A stretch of DNA of 64,000 nucleotides from DATGKG01 sp963851325 (GTDB lineage: Bacteria; Desulfobacterota; Binatia; Binatales; Binataceae): the NCBI GenBank assembly GCA_963851325.1, contig CAWKOR010000001.1:2294001-2358000 (forward strand). The letters are read 5' to 3'. A program made the position numbers and the translations under genes. This document shows, piece by piece, positions 8,208 through 17,067 of the stretch (within the stretch, counting starts at the first letter, position 1; every line of letters starts with the position of its first letter). The notes under the pieces are model-generated. The model saw nothing but the letters and a program-made list of their open reading frames with translations, was not told the origin of the DNA and did no database searches.

Positions 8208-9191
8208 TCAGTGCAGATTCGGAAGATTCAGAATCACCTCCCAGCTCTTCTTCGGCGCATCATCGATGGTTCGGATACCGACGTGATTGAGCCGCGCGAG
8301 CTCGCCGGTGAACAGCGACACATCGTGTAGCAGCGCGAGCGACACGAACTCGAACTTCGCGCCGCGGGTGAAATCGGGAAGCCGCGCAAAAAAGTTCGCC
8401 TGCATCGTCTCATCAGCCGGCGGCGCCGAGCTCCATCCGATCTCCGAAATCCCAACCCGCTGCGTCGGTAGGTATCTGCGCACCGACGAATAGTAATCAT
8501 CCGGCACCTTCGCCTTGGAAGGATCGCCGAAAGCATCGGGATAGCTGGTGATCGAATAGATGTCGACGCTATCGGCGAATTGCTTGAACATGGCGAACTG
8601 TTGATGCGCCCGCATCACTTCCCATTGGAAGCTCAGCGTAACGATCTGCTCCGGATATTTTTTCTTGACCGCCCCGTATGCCTCATGCGCGAGGCTCACG
8701 AACGGCGCGAACTCTTTGGGATTTGCTTCGAGGAAGTTGACCTCGGTTGCGAGGCCGAGCACCTCCGGCTTCACATCCGCCAGCTTGATTACCTCATCAA
8801 TGTAAGCACGCCGCACCTCAGGATCAGCGAAACCCTTGCCCGCCAACGACTTCGGCAGGTCCGGATCCTTGCGCTCATTGGACAGCGTGGTCGGACTGAG
8901 CCAGAGTTGAAGCTTGAGTCCGCGCTTTTTCGCCCAGCCCTGAACTATCGCGAACGAACCTTCCGGCGGTGGCGAGCCCCATTGATAAATCCAGGTGAGA
9001 TGGCTGCCGATCTGTGCGGCCTCGTCAAAGAAGACCTGGAAATCGTGGTCCGAGAAGTACGGAAAATGCGCGGGGGACAATGCGGTTCCGACGATCGTAT
9101 CTTTAGCGGATGCGGCATGTGCCAACTTCACCGATCCACCTCCGATCAGCATCAATGAAAGGACCGCGCAGGCGATTCGATGCGGCTTCAT
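8208..9191 (-). CDS. Secreted TIM-barrel glycoside-hydrolase-like protein
   Basis: The product (327 aa) starts with a signal peptide (MKPHRIACAV to about residue 26, ...LAHAASA), which is why ATG 9191 is preferred over one at 9221. Two glutamates sit in contexts seen in clan-A glycoside hydrolases: GLATEVNFLE, a possible acid/base, and GISEIGWSS, a possible nucleophile (compare the ETGWP motif of GH17). The spacing and the alternating hydrophobic strands fit a (beta/alpha)8 barrel. No carbohydrate-binding module is seen. Enzymatic activity and substrate are inferred only. Confidence 0.65.
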   Translation of the reverse strand: MKPHRIACAVLSLMLIGGGSVKLAHAASAKDTIVGTALSPAHFPYFSDHDFQVFFDEAAQIGSHLTWIYQWGSPPPEGSFAIVQGWAKKRGLKLQLWLSPTTLSNERKDPDLPKSLAGKGFADPEVRRAYIDEVIKLADVKPEVLGLATEVNFLEANPKEFAPFVSLAHEAYGAVKKKYPEQIVTLSFQWEVMRAHQQFAMFKQFADSVDIYSITSYPDAFGDPSKAKVPDDYYSSVRRYLPTQRVGISEIGWSSAPPADETMQANFFARLPDFTRGAKFEFVSLALLHDVSLFTGELARLNHVGIRTIDDAPKKSWEVILNLPNLH

Positions 9192-9297
9192 CTGCGCATT
9201 ATTCCTCGGCTCGTCCGTCATTCCACACCGGTCGGATCCGTGTTACACCATTCGACCGTCCTGATAGAGTTCCACATCGCATCCCTGGAGAGAAACT

Positions 9298-9774
9298 ATG
9301 CGGGTTAACCTGACCATCAACGGACAGCGCCGCGCGGATGAGGTCGAGCCGCGCATGCTGCTGGTCCATTATCTGCGCGAGGTCGCGCAGCTCACCGGCA
9401 CCCACGTCGGCTGCGAGACCTCGATGTGCGGCGCGTGCACCGTTCATCTCAACGGCGAGGCGGTCAAGTCGTGCACCGTTTTCGCGGTGCAGGCCGAGGG
9501 CGCCGAGATCACGACGATCGAGGGCCTCGCCAAGGATGGCCAGTTGCATCCGATGCAGGAAGGCTTTTGGGAAGAGCACGGCCTTCAGTGCGGATACTGC
9601 ACGCCTGGAATGATCATGTCGGCGACTCATCTGCTCAAGCACAACCCGAGTCCTACTGACGATGAAATTCGGGTCGCCCTCGAGGGCAATTTGTGCCGAT
9701 GCACCGGTTACCAGCACATCATCAAGGCGGTGCAGCACGCGGCAAACAAGATGCGCACCTCGAAGGCCGCCTGA
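9298..9774 (+). CDS. coxS: [2Fe-2S] small subunit of a molybdenum hydroxylase (CoxS-like)
   Basis: This 158-residue protein is the electron-transfer subunit of a xanthine-oxidase-family enzyme. It shows both clusters: the plant-ferredoxin type with Cys39, Cys44, Cys47 and Cys59 (CETSMCGAC...C) and the helical type with Cys98, Cys101, Cys133 and Cys135 (CGYCTPGM, CRCTGY). It heads the cluster S-L-M-G, the order known for form II CO-dehydrogenase-like enzymes. A GGAGAGAAACT stretch ahead of ATG 9298 supplies a Shine-Dalgarno. Confidence 0.95.
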   Translation: MRVNLTINGQRRADEVEPRMLLVHYLREVAQLTGTHVGCETSMCGACTVHLNGEAVKSCTVFAVQAEGAEITTIEGLAKDGQLHPMQEGFWEEHGLQCGYCTPGMIMSATHLLKHNPSPTDDEIRVALEGNLCRCTGYQHIIKAVQHAANKMRTSKAA

Positions 9775-9794
9775 GCTTCGCGAAGGACACCATC

Positions 9795-12134
9795 ATGCCA
9801 GTCATTCCCAAATTTGTTGGCGAACGAATCAAGCGGCGCGAAGACCCGCGCCTGATTTCCGGCACCGCGACCTATGTCGATGACATCAAGCTGGTCGGAA
9901 TGCTTTCGGCCGTCATCATGCGCAGCCCGTATGCGCATGCGAAGATCAACTCGGTCGATCTGAGCAAGGCGCGCGAGTCCGCCGGCGTCGCATGCGTGCT
10001 CGCGGGCGCCGATCTCAAGGATAAAATCGGCTCGGTGCCGTGCGTCGCGCCGGCCGAGCATGTGCCGTTTCATCCGGTGCTCGCGATCGGCAAGGTGCGT
10101 TTCGTGGGCGAGCCGGTGGTGGTCGCCGTCGCCTCCGATTCGTACAAGGCGCAGGACGCGCTCGATCTGGTGGAAGTCGATTACGACATGCTCGACGCGG
10201 TGGTTGATCCCGAGAAGGCTCTGGAAGCGGGCGCGCCGATTATCCACGATGAGTTCGGCACCAACCTGGTGACGCGCGCGGAGGTTCCCAATCCCGCCGT
10301 CGACGAGGGGATGAAGAAGGCCGATAAGATCATCAAGTTCCGCATCCTCAACCAGCGCCTGGCGCCCGCACCGATGGAGCCGCGCGGGGTCGTCGCGCAA
10401 TGGCATGCGGGAATGCAGCAGCTCACGGTATGGTCCTCGACCCAGATACCGCATCTGCTGCGCTCGCAACTCGCTGAGCAACTGAAGCTCGGCGAAAACA
10501 AGGTCCGCGTCATCGCGCCCGAGGTCGGCGGCGGCTTCGGATGCAAGCTCAACGTCTATGCGGAAGAGGCGCTGGTCGCGTACCTCGCGATGCAACTCAA
10601 TCGCCCGGTGAAATGGATGGAGCGCCGGCGCGAGAATCTCGCCGCCACGATTCACGGGCGCGATCAGATCGCTTACCTGGAAATCGGCGCGAACAAGGAC
10701 GGCGAAGTCCTGGCGATGAAGGGTAAGTTCGTGTGCGACATGGGCGCCTACCTGCAGCTCCTCACGCCGGTGATCCCAAGCTTCTCGGGCTTGATGATGA
10801 CGGGATGCTACAAAATTCCCGCGCTCAGCTTCGAGCAGGTGATGGTGTTCACCAACAAGATGAGCACCGATGCGTATCGCGGCGCCGGGCGGCCCGAAGC
10901 CGCTTTCATCGCCGAGCGCACGATGGAGATGGTCGCGGCGGAGTTCGGCCTGGATCCCGCCGACGTGCGGCGCAAGAACTTTATTCCCAAGGAAGCGTTC
11001 CCGGCGCCGACCGCAGGCGGACTGGTCTATGACTCCGGCGACTACCATCTCGCGCTCGACAAGGCGCTCGAGATGGTCGACTACAAGAAGATGCGCGCCG
11101 AGCAGGAAGCCGCGCGCAAGAACGGCCGCTACATCGGCATCGGGATGGCCTCGTACGTCGAAATTTGCGGGATCGGGCCGTCGTCGCTGCTACCGCCCAA
11201 GCTGCGGGGCGGCGGATGGGAAAGCTCGGGGATCAGGATCGAACCTGATTCGAAAGTTACCGTGCTCACCGGCATCTCGCCGCACGGCCAGGGGCAGGAG
11301 ACCACCTTCGCGCAGATGGTTGCCGACGCGTTCGGCATCGATATCGATGACGTCAACGTGGTGCACGGCGACACCGCGATCGTGCCCTACGGCATCGGAA
11401 CTTTCGGCAGTCGCGGCACCACGGTGGGCGGTCCGGCGCTGATGATGTCGGTGGTCAAGCTGCAGGACAAGATGAAGAAGATCGCCTCGACGATGATGGA
11501 AGCGCCGCCCGAGCAGCTCACCTTCGTCAATCGCACGGTAGCGCTGGCGAGCGACCCGGCGAAATCGATTCCGCTGCAGCAGGTTATCGACGCGGCCTAC
11601 GGCTACAAAACGCCGATCCCAGGCGTCGAGCCCGGCCTCGATGCGACCAGCTTTTACGAGCCGTCGGCCTGCACCTTTCCATTCGGCACCCACGTCTCGG
11701 TGGTGGAGATCGATCCGCTTACCGGGCAGACCAAATTTCTGAAGTACGTCGCAGTCGACGATTGCGGAAAGATTCTCAGTCCGCTGCTGGTCGAGGGCCA
11801 GGTTCACGGCGGCATCGCGCAGGGAATCGCGCAGGCGCTGTATGAAGAAGTGGTCTATGACGAAAACGGCCAGTTGGTCACCGCCAGTTTCATGGATTAC
11901 GCGGTGCCCAAGGCCGACATGCTTCCGCACTACGATCTCGGATCGACGGTAACGCCTTCGCCGGTGAACTCGCTGGGAGTGAAGGGCGTCGGCGAGGCGG
12001 GCACGATCGGTTCGACGCCCTGCGTTTATAACGCGGTGCTCGACGCGCTCAAGCCGTTCGGGATTCGCGACCTTAACATGCCGCTCAAGCCGGAAAGAGT
12101 CTGGAGCGCGATTCGCGCCGCGCGAAAGGCATAG
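9795..12134 (+). CDS. coxL: Molybdopterin large subunit, form II CoxL-like (xanthine dehydrogenase family)
   Basis: The 779-residue product carries the molybdenum cofactor and the active site. GGGFGCK (about residue 252) and the loop AYRGAGR at residues 360-366 are present; AYRGAGR marks form II, whereas true form I CO dehydrogenases have AYXCSFR. The catalytic Glu is in VKGVGEAGTIG near the C-terminus. Form II enzymes are only rarely shown to oxidise CO, so the substrate may be another small carbonyl, N-heterocycle or aldehyde. The chosen ATG 9795 aligns with the family start (MPVIPKFVGERIKRREDPRL); upstream in-frame codons overlap coxS. Confidence 0.95.
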   Translation: MPVIPKFVGERIKRREDPRLISGTATYVDDIKLVGMLSAVIMRSPYAHAKINSVDLSKARESAGVACVLAGADLKDKIGSVPCVAPAEHVPFHPVLAIGKVRFVGEPVVVAVASDSYKAQDALDLVEVDYDMLDAVVDPEKALEAGAPIIHDEFGTNLVTRAEVPNPAVDEGMKKADKIIKFRILNQRLAPAPMEPRGVVAQWHAGMQQLTVWSSTQIPHLLRSQLAEQLKLGENKVRVIAPEVGGGFGCKLNVYAEEALVAYLAMQLNRPVKWMERRRENLAATIHGRDQIAYLEIGANKDGEVLAMKGKFVCDMGAYLQLLTPVIPSFSGLMMTGCYKIPALSFEQVMVFTNKMSTDAYRGAGRPEAAFIAERTMEMVAAEFGLDPADVRRKNFIPKEAFPAPTAGGLVYDSGDYHLALDKALEMVDYKKMRAEQEAARKNGRYIGIGMASYVEICGIGPSSLLPPKLRGGGWESSGIRIEPDSKVTVLTGISPHGQGQETTFAQMVADAFGIDIDDVNVVHGDTAIVPYGIGTFGSRGTTVGGPALMMSVVKLQDKMKKIASTMMEAPPEQLTFVNRTVALASDPAKSIPLQQVIDAAYGYKTPIPGVEPGLDATSFYEPSACTFPFGTHVSVVEIDPLTGQTKFLKYVAVDDCGKILSPLLVEGQVHGGIAQGIAQALYEEVVYDENGQLVTASFMDYAVPKADMLPHYDLGSTVTPSPVNSLGVKGVGEAGTIGSTPCVYNAVLDALKPFGIRDLNMPLKPERVWSAIRAARKA

Positions 12135-12145
12135 AGGCCTACAAA

Positions 12146-13006
12146 ATGTTTCCAGCCGCATTCGACTATCATCGCGCCGCTTCCGTGAAAGAGGCGCTCT
12201 CCATGCTCAAGCAATACGGCGATGACGCCAAACTGCTTGCGGGCGGGCATAGCCTGATTCCGATGATGAAGCTGCGCCTCGCTCAGCCGGCGCATCTCAT
12301 CGACATCGGCGCGGTGCGCGAGATGTCCGGGATTCGCGAGGAAGGCGGCAAAATCATCATCGGCGGCGGCACCGTGCATTCGGCGATCGCGGCTTCATCG
12401 GTCGTCGCGCAGAAGCTGGGACTGCTGTCCGAGTGCGCGCAGGTCATCGGCGATGCGCAGGTGCGCAATCGCGGCACTATCGGCGGCAGCCTCGCGCATG
12501 CGGACGCGGCGGCGGATTATCCGGCGGCGGTCCTCGCACTCGAGGCGGACATCACCGCGGAAGGCGAGTCGGGCAAGCGCACTCTGAAAGCCGAGCATTT
12601 CTTCGTCGACCTCTTCACCACCGCGATGCAGGCGGGCGAGATTCTCACCGCGGTGAGCTTCGCCCCGATTCCACAAAATGGCGGTTATGCCTACCTCAAG
12701 CATCGCCAGCCGGCGTCGGGTTTTGCGCTGGTAGGAGTCGCTGCCCTGGTCACCATGAAGGGCAGCAATTTCGACAAGGTGCGAGTGGGAGTCACGGGTC
12801 TCGCGGCGAAAGCGTTCCGCGCCACCGCGGTTGAAAATGCGCTCTCCGGCAAGGGCCGCGACGCGATCGAGGCGGCTGCGGCGCACGCGAGCGATGGCAT
12901 CGATCCGCTGGGCGACATTCACGCTTCGCCGGATTTCCGCGCCGAACTCGCGCGCGTCTACACGCGACGCGCACTCGAACAGGCGGCCTCGCGCGCGAAG
13001 GGTTAA
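12146..13006 (+). CDS. coxM: FAD-binding medium subunit (CoxM-like)
   Basis: The 286-residue product shows the flavin motifs AGGHSLIPMMKLR (residues about 32-44) and TIGGSLAHADAAADYPA (about 111-127), which contact the FAD in the medium subunit of CO dehydrogenase and related enzymes. Its length is normal. It follows coxL by 11 nt and is presumably co-transcribed. It passes electrons from the [2Fe-2S] clusters to FAD and an acceptor. Confidence 0.95.
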   Translation: MFPAAFDYHRAASVKEALSMLKQYGDDAKLLAGGHSLIPMMKLRLAQPAHLIDIGAVREMSGIREEGGKIIIGGGTVHSAIAASSVVAQKLGLLSECAQVIGDAQVRNRGTIGGSLAHADAAADYPAAVLALEADITAEGESGKRTLKAEHFFVDLFTTAMQAGEILTAVSFAPIPQNGGYAYLKHRQPASGFALVGVAALVTMKGSNFDKVRVGVTGLAAKAFRATAVENALSGKGRDAIEAAAAHASDGIDPLGDIHASPDFRAELARVYTRRALEQAASRAKG

Positions 13007-13041
13007 CCTAAAACTCCGCTACCGACTTACTTGCTCCAGCT

Positions 13042-13563
13042 ATGAAAATTGCAGGCGAACAACCACTCTCCGCCCCGCGCGAACAAGTGTGGGAGCTCTT
13101 CAACGATCCTGAGCGGCTTTCGAAGCTGGTGCCGGGTCTGGAGAAGCTCGAGGTGCTAAGTCCCGACGAGTTCGCGGGCACCATCAACGTCGGCATTGCC
13201 GCCGTCAAAGGCACCTACTCGGGAAAAATCAAACTGGAGGACAAGCGCGCGCCCGAGCATTACAAGATGCTGGTCGACGGCAAAGGCAAGATGGGATTCG
13301 TCAAAGGCTCGGGCACGCTGGACCTGGTCGCGGCCGGTGCGAACGAGACCACGGTAAAATACTCCGGCGATGTGCAGGTCGGCGGCCCGCTGCAACAGGT
13401 CGGCCAGCGTCTCATCGAAAGCGCGGCGAAAATGATGATGGGGCAGTTCTTCGCGGCGGCCGAGGCGGAAGTTCAGGCGCATGCGCAGGGAACCGTCGCG
13501 CGCCAGGGCATCCTGATCAACTTCTGGCGCTGGCTGATGCGGCTGCTCTTCCGCAAAGGCTGA
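13042..13563 (+). CDS. coxG: CoxG-like SRPBCC family protein
   Basis: The 173-residue protein has the SRPBCC/START-like fold of CoxG (WELFNDPERLSKLVPGLEKLE, then G-rich strand segments) and a hydrophobic C-terminal tail ending FWRWLMRLLFRKG. In Oligotropha carboxidovorans CoxG helps attach the CO dehydrogenase to the membrane, so the tail could be a membrane anchor. It lies 35 nt behind coxM and is probably the last gene of the operon. Confidence 0.88.
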   Translation: MKIAGEQPLSAPREQVWELFNDPERLSKLVPGLEKLEVLSPDEFAGTINVGIAAVKGTYSGKIKLEDKRAPEHYKMLVDGKGKMGFVKGSGTLDLVAAGANETTVKYSGDVQVGGPLQQVGQRLIESAAKMMMGQFFAAAEAEVQAHAQGTVARQGILINFWRWLMRLLFRKG

Positions 13564-13689
13564 ATCCTACTTTTTGACGGGTTGGCATCCGTCGATCGAT
13601 AAGATGGCTGGCGGATCTCAGCTCGCTTCGATCGGAAGGAGCAGCGCCGCGACTAGCAACATCGTCGTGCAGCGCGGCAGACGCATGGG

Positions 13690-15039
13690 CTAGGCTCCCG
13701 CGATGGTCATCTCGGCAATTTTGAGCGTTGGCGATGCGGTCGAGGAGCGCCACACCAGATCGTTTCCGATCATCTCGATCGAGTTGAACATCTCTTTGAG
13801 ATTTCCGGCGATGGTTACTTCCTGCACCGGATAGGTCAGTTCGCCGTTTTCGATCCAGATGCCGCCGGCGCCGCGCGAATAGTCGCCGGTCACCATGTTG
13901 ACCCCGAAGCCAATCAGTTCGGTGAGGTACAAGCCCTGTTTGACCGAACCGATGATCTCCTCGGGCGTGTACCTTCCGGGTACCAGGTAAAAGTTCGTAG
14001 TGCTCACCCCCGGAGGCGCGCCCACCGAGCGCGAGGCATTGCCGGTCGGAGCAAGGTTCAACTTGCGCGCCGAATAGCTGTCGAGCAGGTAGGTTTTCAG
14101 CTCGCCTTTGTCGACCAGGTTTTTGCGATTGGTCGCCAGCCCCTCGCCATCGAAAGGTTTGGAGCCATGACCGCCGGGCATCCGCGCATCGTCGACCAGG
14201 GTGACGTTGGGCGATGCTACCTTCTGGTTAAGTTTTCCTACCAGGTACGAAGCGCCCTTGTACAAGGAAGGACCGGAAGCCGCGCTCGCGAGCGAATGAA
14301 TCAGGCCCGCCGCCATTTGCGGATCGAAGACGATCGGCACGCGAGTGGTCTTGATTTTCCGGGAACCGAGGCGTCGCAGCGCGCGCTCCGCCGCCTTCTT
14401 GCCGACCTGCTCCGCGTCATCGAGCGCGTCGTACATCCGGCTCGAGGTATACCAGTAGCCGACCTGCATCCCGCCGTCGTCCTGCGCGATTGGCGCGATG
14501 CCGAGGTGATAGTTGGTCCCGGAGTACTCCCCCGCGAAGCCCTGGCTGTTGGCGAAAATGACGTGGTAGGTGCCGGAATCGAATTCGGCGCCTTCGGAAT
14601 TCTTGATCCGCGGATCGCTGTCGAGCGCGGCCTTCTCCGCGATGCGCGCAAGTTCCAGCGCCCGCGGCGCTTCGATTATCCGATGCTCGTTGTCTTCGAG
14701 TTCCAAATCCGGAAACGACTTCGGATGCAACGACGCGTCGGGAAGGCCCGACCACGGATCGGGCGCGGTCAGCTTCGCAAGGTCGACCGTGCTCTTGATG
14801 AAATCCTTCAGCGAATCCTGCTCGATCTCCGCCGTCGAGGAGGTCGCCGAGGATTGCCCGGTGAACACCCGCAACCCGAGCCGTCGCTCGCGCGAGCTCT
14901 TGAGCTTCTCGACTTCGCCCAGGCGCACGCCGGCCGAAAGCGACTCGCCGCTGATGAGCAGCACTTCGGCCGCGGTGGCGCCATTTTTTTTCGCTACGCC
15001 GAGAGCCCATTCGGCCAGCTTCAAATCCAGCTCTGCCAT
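13690..15039 (-). CDS. tldE: TldE/PmbA metalloprotease partner subunit
   Basis: This 449-residue protein is the TldE (PmbA) member of the TldD/TldE pair, an ATP-independent protease that processes modified peptides and degrades antitoxins. C-terminal landmarks GNASRSVGAPPGVSTTNFYL and GAGGIWIENGELTYPVQEVTIAGNLKEM are typical of PmbA. It lacks the zinc-binding HExxH that TldD has, as expected. It follows tldD by 15 nt on the same strand, so both are likely in one operon. Confidence 0.93.
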   Translation of the reverse strand: MAELDLKLAEWALGVAKKNGATAAEVLLISGESLSAGVRLGEVEKLKSSRERRLGLRVFTGQSSATSSTAEIEQDSLKDFIKSTVDLAKLTAPDPWSGLPDASLHPKSFPDLELEDNEHRIIEAPRALELARIAEKAALDSDPRIKNSEGAEFDSGTYHVIFANSQGFAGEYSGTNYHLGIAPIAQDDGGMQVGYWYTSSRMYDALDDAEQVGKKAAERALRRLGSRKIKTTRVPIVFDPQMAAGLIHSLASAASGPSLYKGASYLVGKLNQKVASPNVTLVDDARMPGGHGSKPFDGEGLATNRKNLVDKGELKTYLLDSYSARKLNLAPTGNASRSVGAPPGVSTTNFYLVPGRYTPEEIIGSVKQGLYLTELIGFGVNMVTGDYSRGAGGIWIENGELTYPVQEVTIAGNLKEMFNSIEMIGNDLVWRSSTASPTLKIAEMTIAGA

Positions 15040-15054
15040 TTTTATGCGCTCGTC

Positions 15055-16500
15055 CTAATTGGTTCCGCCGACCGTGATTCCATCGATACGAATGGTCGGC
15101 ATCCCGACGCCGACCGGCACCGACTGCCCATCCTTGCCGCAAGTGCCGATGCCCGAATCGAGTTCGAGGTCGTTGCCGACCATCGTCACGCGCGTGAGCA
15201 CATCGGGGCCATTGCCGATCAGCGTCGCGCCCTTGACCGGCCTGGTCACTTCGCCATTTTCGATGAGGTAGGCCTCGCTCGCCGAGAACACGAACTTGCC
15301 GTTGGTGATGTCGACCTGGCCGCCGCCGAAGCTGACCGCATACAGGCCGCGCGGCACCGACTTGATGATGTCCTTGGGATCGTGGTCACCCGCGAGCATA
15401 AAGGTGTTGGTCATGCGCGGCATCGGGGCATGCGCGAAGCTTTCGCGACGGCCGTTGCCGGTGGCCTCCATCTTCATCAGCTTGGCGTTCATCCGATCCT
15501 GCATGTAGCCGCGCAGGATGCCCTTTTCGATCAGCGTGGTGCGCGAGGTCGGGGTGCCTTCGTCGTCGACGTTGAGGCTGCCGCGCCGGCTCGCGATGGT
15601 GCCGTCATCGACGACGGTGCAGAATTCGCTGGCAACGCGCTGGCCGATCTTGCCGGCAAACGCCGAGGTGCCTTTGCGATTGAAGTCACCCTCCAGCCCG
15701 TGGCCGATCGCCTCGTGCAGCAGGATGCCGGGCCATCCGGGCGCGAGGACGACGATGCTCTCGCCGGCGGGCGCGTCAACGGCGCCGAGGTTGACGATCG
15801 CCTGGCGCGCGGCTTCCTTGGCATAGTCACGCCACTTCTCGCCCTCGAGGAAGTAGCGCCATTCGACGCGGCCTCCGCCACCGAAGCTGCCCATCTGGCG
15901 CTGGGTGCCCTCTTCGGCAATCACGCTGACGTTCAGGCGGCATAGCGGCTGGGTGTCGGCGGCGATCTTTCCGTCGCTGGTGACGATCATTACCAGCTTC
16001 TGTTCGGCGACGAACGAGGCCATCACGTTTTTGATGCGCGGATCGTAGGCGCGTGCGATCTTGTCGATTTCGTAAAGCAGCTTCGCGCGCTCCTCGACCG
16101 GAACCTCCAGCGGCGTGCTATCGAGCTCGTACAAGTTGTGCCGACGCACCGGAGTCCCGACCTGCACCGGCGCGACCTCGCTGGTGCGATTATCGGCAAT
16201 CGCGCGGGCAGCCTCGGCCGCCAGCTTCATGCGATCGACGGTGACCTCGTCCGAGTAGGCGTAGCCGGTGCGATCCTCGGCGCATACGCGAACGCCGACG
16301 CCCTGGCTGACGCTCTTGCTGGTGTGGTTGACCATCGATTCTTCGAGCGCGAGCGCCTCGGCATTGCGATACTCGAAGTAGAGGTCGGCATAGTCAGCCT
16401 TGCGCTCGAGGGCGGTGCCGAGGATTTGCTCGAAAGCCGGCTCATTGATGCCGAAGCGCTTCTGGAAAAACTTTTCGGGTTTGGTCAATTCAGTTGCCAT
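15055..16500 (-). CDS. tldD: TldD metalloprotease catalytic subunit
   Basis: The product (481 aa) is TldD, with the zinc site HEAIGHGLEGDFN (HExxxH type, a little past the middle of the protein) and the conserved C-terminal FGGGQVDITNGKFVFSASEAYLIENGEVTRPVKGATL. TldD and TldE form a heterodimer that cleaves unfolded or modified peptides, including antitoxins such as CcdA and precursor peptides such as microcin B17. Length is normal. The gene starts at ATG 16500 with the tldE gene 15 nt downstream. Confidence 0.94.
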   Translation of the reverse strand: MATELTKPEKFFQKRFGINEPAFEQILGTALERKADYADLYFEYRNAEALALEESMVNHTSKSVSQGVGVRVCAEDRTGYAYSDEVTVDRMKLAAEAARAIADNRTSEVAPVQVGTPVRRHNLYELDSTPLEVPVEERAKLLYEIDKIARAYDPRIKNVMASFVAEQKLVMIVTSDGKIAADTQPLCRLNVSVIAEEGTQRQMGSFGGGGRVEWRYFLEGEKWRDYAKEAARQAIVNLGAVDAPAGESIVVLAPGWPGILLHEAIGHGLEGDFNRKGTSAFAGKIGQRVASEFCTVVDDGTIASRRGSLNVDDEGTPTSRTTLIEKGILRGYMQDRMNAKLMKMEATGNGRRESFAHAPMPRMTNTFMLAGDHDPKDIIKSVPRGLYAVSFGGGQVDITNGKFVFSASEAYLIENGEVTRPVKGATLIGNGPDVLTRVTMVGNDLELDSGIGTCGKDGQSVPVGVGMPTIRIDGITVGGTN

Positions 16501-16773
16501 CAGATTCCATATCCTCAGCGCCGATGAACGGCACTTTTCGCGAGCGAAAGAACAGCGAAGATACTTGATTTCAAAGGATTATTTGGCTTCGTTTGGTAAT
16601 TTTCGTTGGTGCTCGTCGCTTTGGCTTCCGGTTCGGGCGCGCGCCCTGACCCAAAAGCATTAGGCATCTCGATGCTGCGCGCAAGCCCTCGTCTCAATGT
16701 AAGTCGTGGCGACGCCTGACGCTCGCGGCTCAGACATTTTTGTCGAAGGCACTTAGGACTAGGATTGGTTCCG

Positions 16774-17025
16774 ATGGCGGCATTCACGCGCGAAACCTTC
16801 TCGGCAATCGATGCGCTGATGCTCGAGCTGATCGCATTGCAGGAGAAGAAGGTCCTCGACCTCGCCAACAGGATTCATCCCGGCCTCAGCTCCGAGGATA
16901 TCCGCAATCCGCATGACTTCCCGGATCTGATCGCCGATTCCGGATGGAACTTTGAAGATGGCATTCTGTCCGGATTGAAGAGCGCACACATGGCGTTGCG
17001 CGCCCGGATTGCCGAATCCTTATAG
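16774..17025 (+). CDS. Small hypothetical protein
   Basis: This 83-residue acidic protein (MAAFTRETFSAIDALMLEL..., ...RARIAESL) is a helix-rich small protein with no recognised domain. A potential coiled segment is at residues 10-30. ATG 16774 is preferred to a TTG at 16765, and AGGACTAGGA upstream may act as ribosome binding site. The last 21 nt, including the stop codon, recur as the tandem repeat described in a separate entry. Confidence 0.55.
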   Translation: MAAFTRETFSAIDALMLELIALQEKKVLDLANRIHPGLSSEDIRNPHDFPDLIADSGWNFEDGILSGLKSAHMALRARIAESL

Positions 17026-17067
17026 ATGATCGCTGAATCCCTATAGATGATCGCCGAATCGCTCTAA
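17005..17067 (+). repeat. Three tandem 21-bp repeats containing stop codons
   Basis: Three units of 21 bp start at 17005, 17026 and 17047. Each reads in frame as (M/R)-I-A-E-S-L-stop (CGGATTGCCGAATCC..., ATGATCGCTGAATCC..., ATGATCGCCGAATCG...), with codons varying only at synonymous or neutral positions. The first unit is the true end of the small gene. The third runs into the stop of the convergent otsB. It is a local duplication of a gene end. Confidence 0.8.

Noticed and set aside
7884..8330. Plus-strand frame of 148 codons over the TetR-like palindrome
   Set aside because: Composition is unlike the other proteins, it runs into the GH-like gene on the opposite strand, and it shows no domain.
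9708..11048. Long open frame (446 codons) on the strand opposite coxL
   Set aside because: It mirrors the codon structure of coxL in GC-rich DNA, has no family features and no start signal.
9795..12134. Genuine (form I) carbon monoxide dehydrogenase
   Set aside because: The active-site loop is AYRGAGR rather than AYXCSFR, and the gene order is S-L-M rather than M-S-L.
14167..15945. 592-codon frame opposite tldE/tldD
   Set aside because: Shadow frame across two real genes; no recognisable domain.
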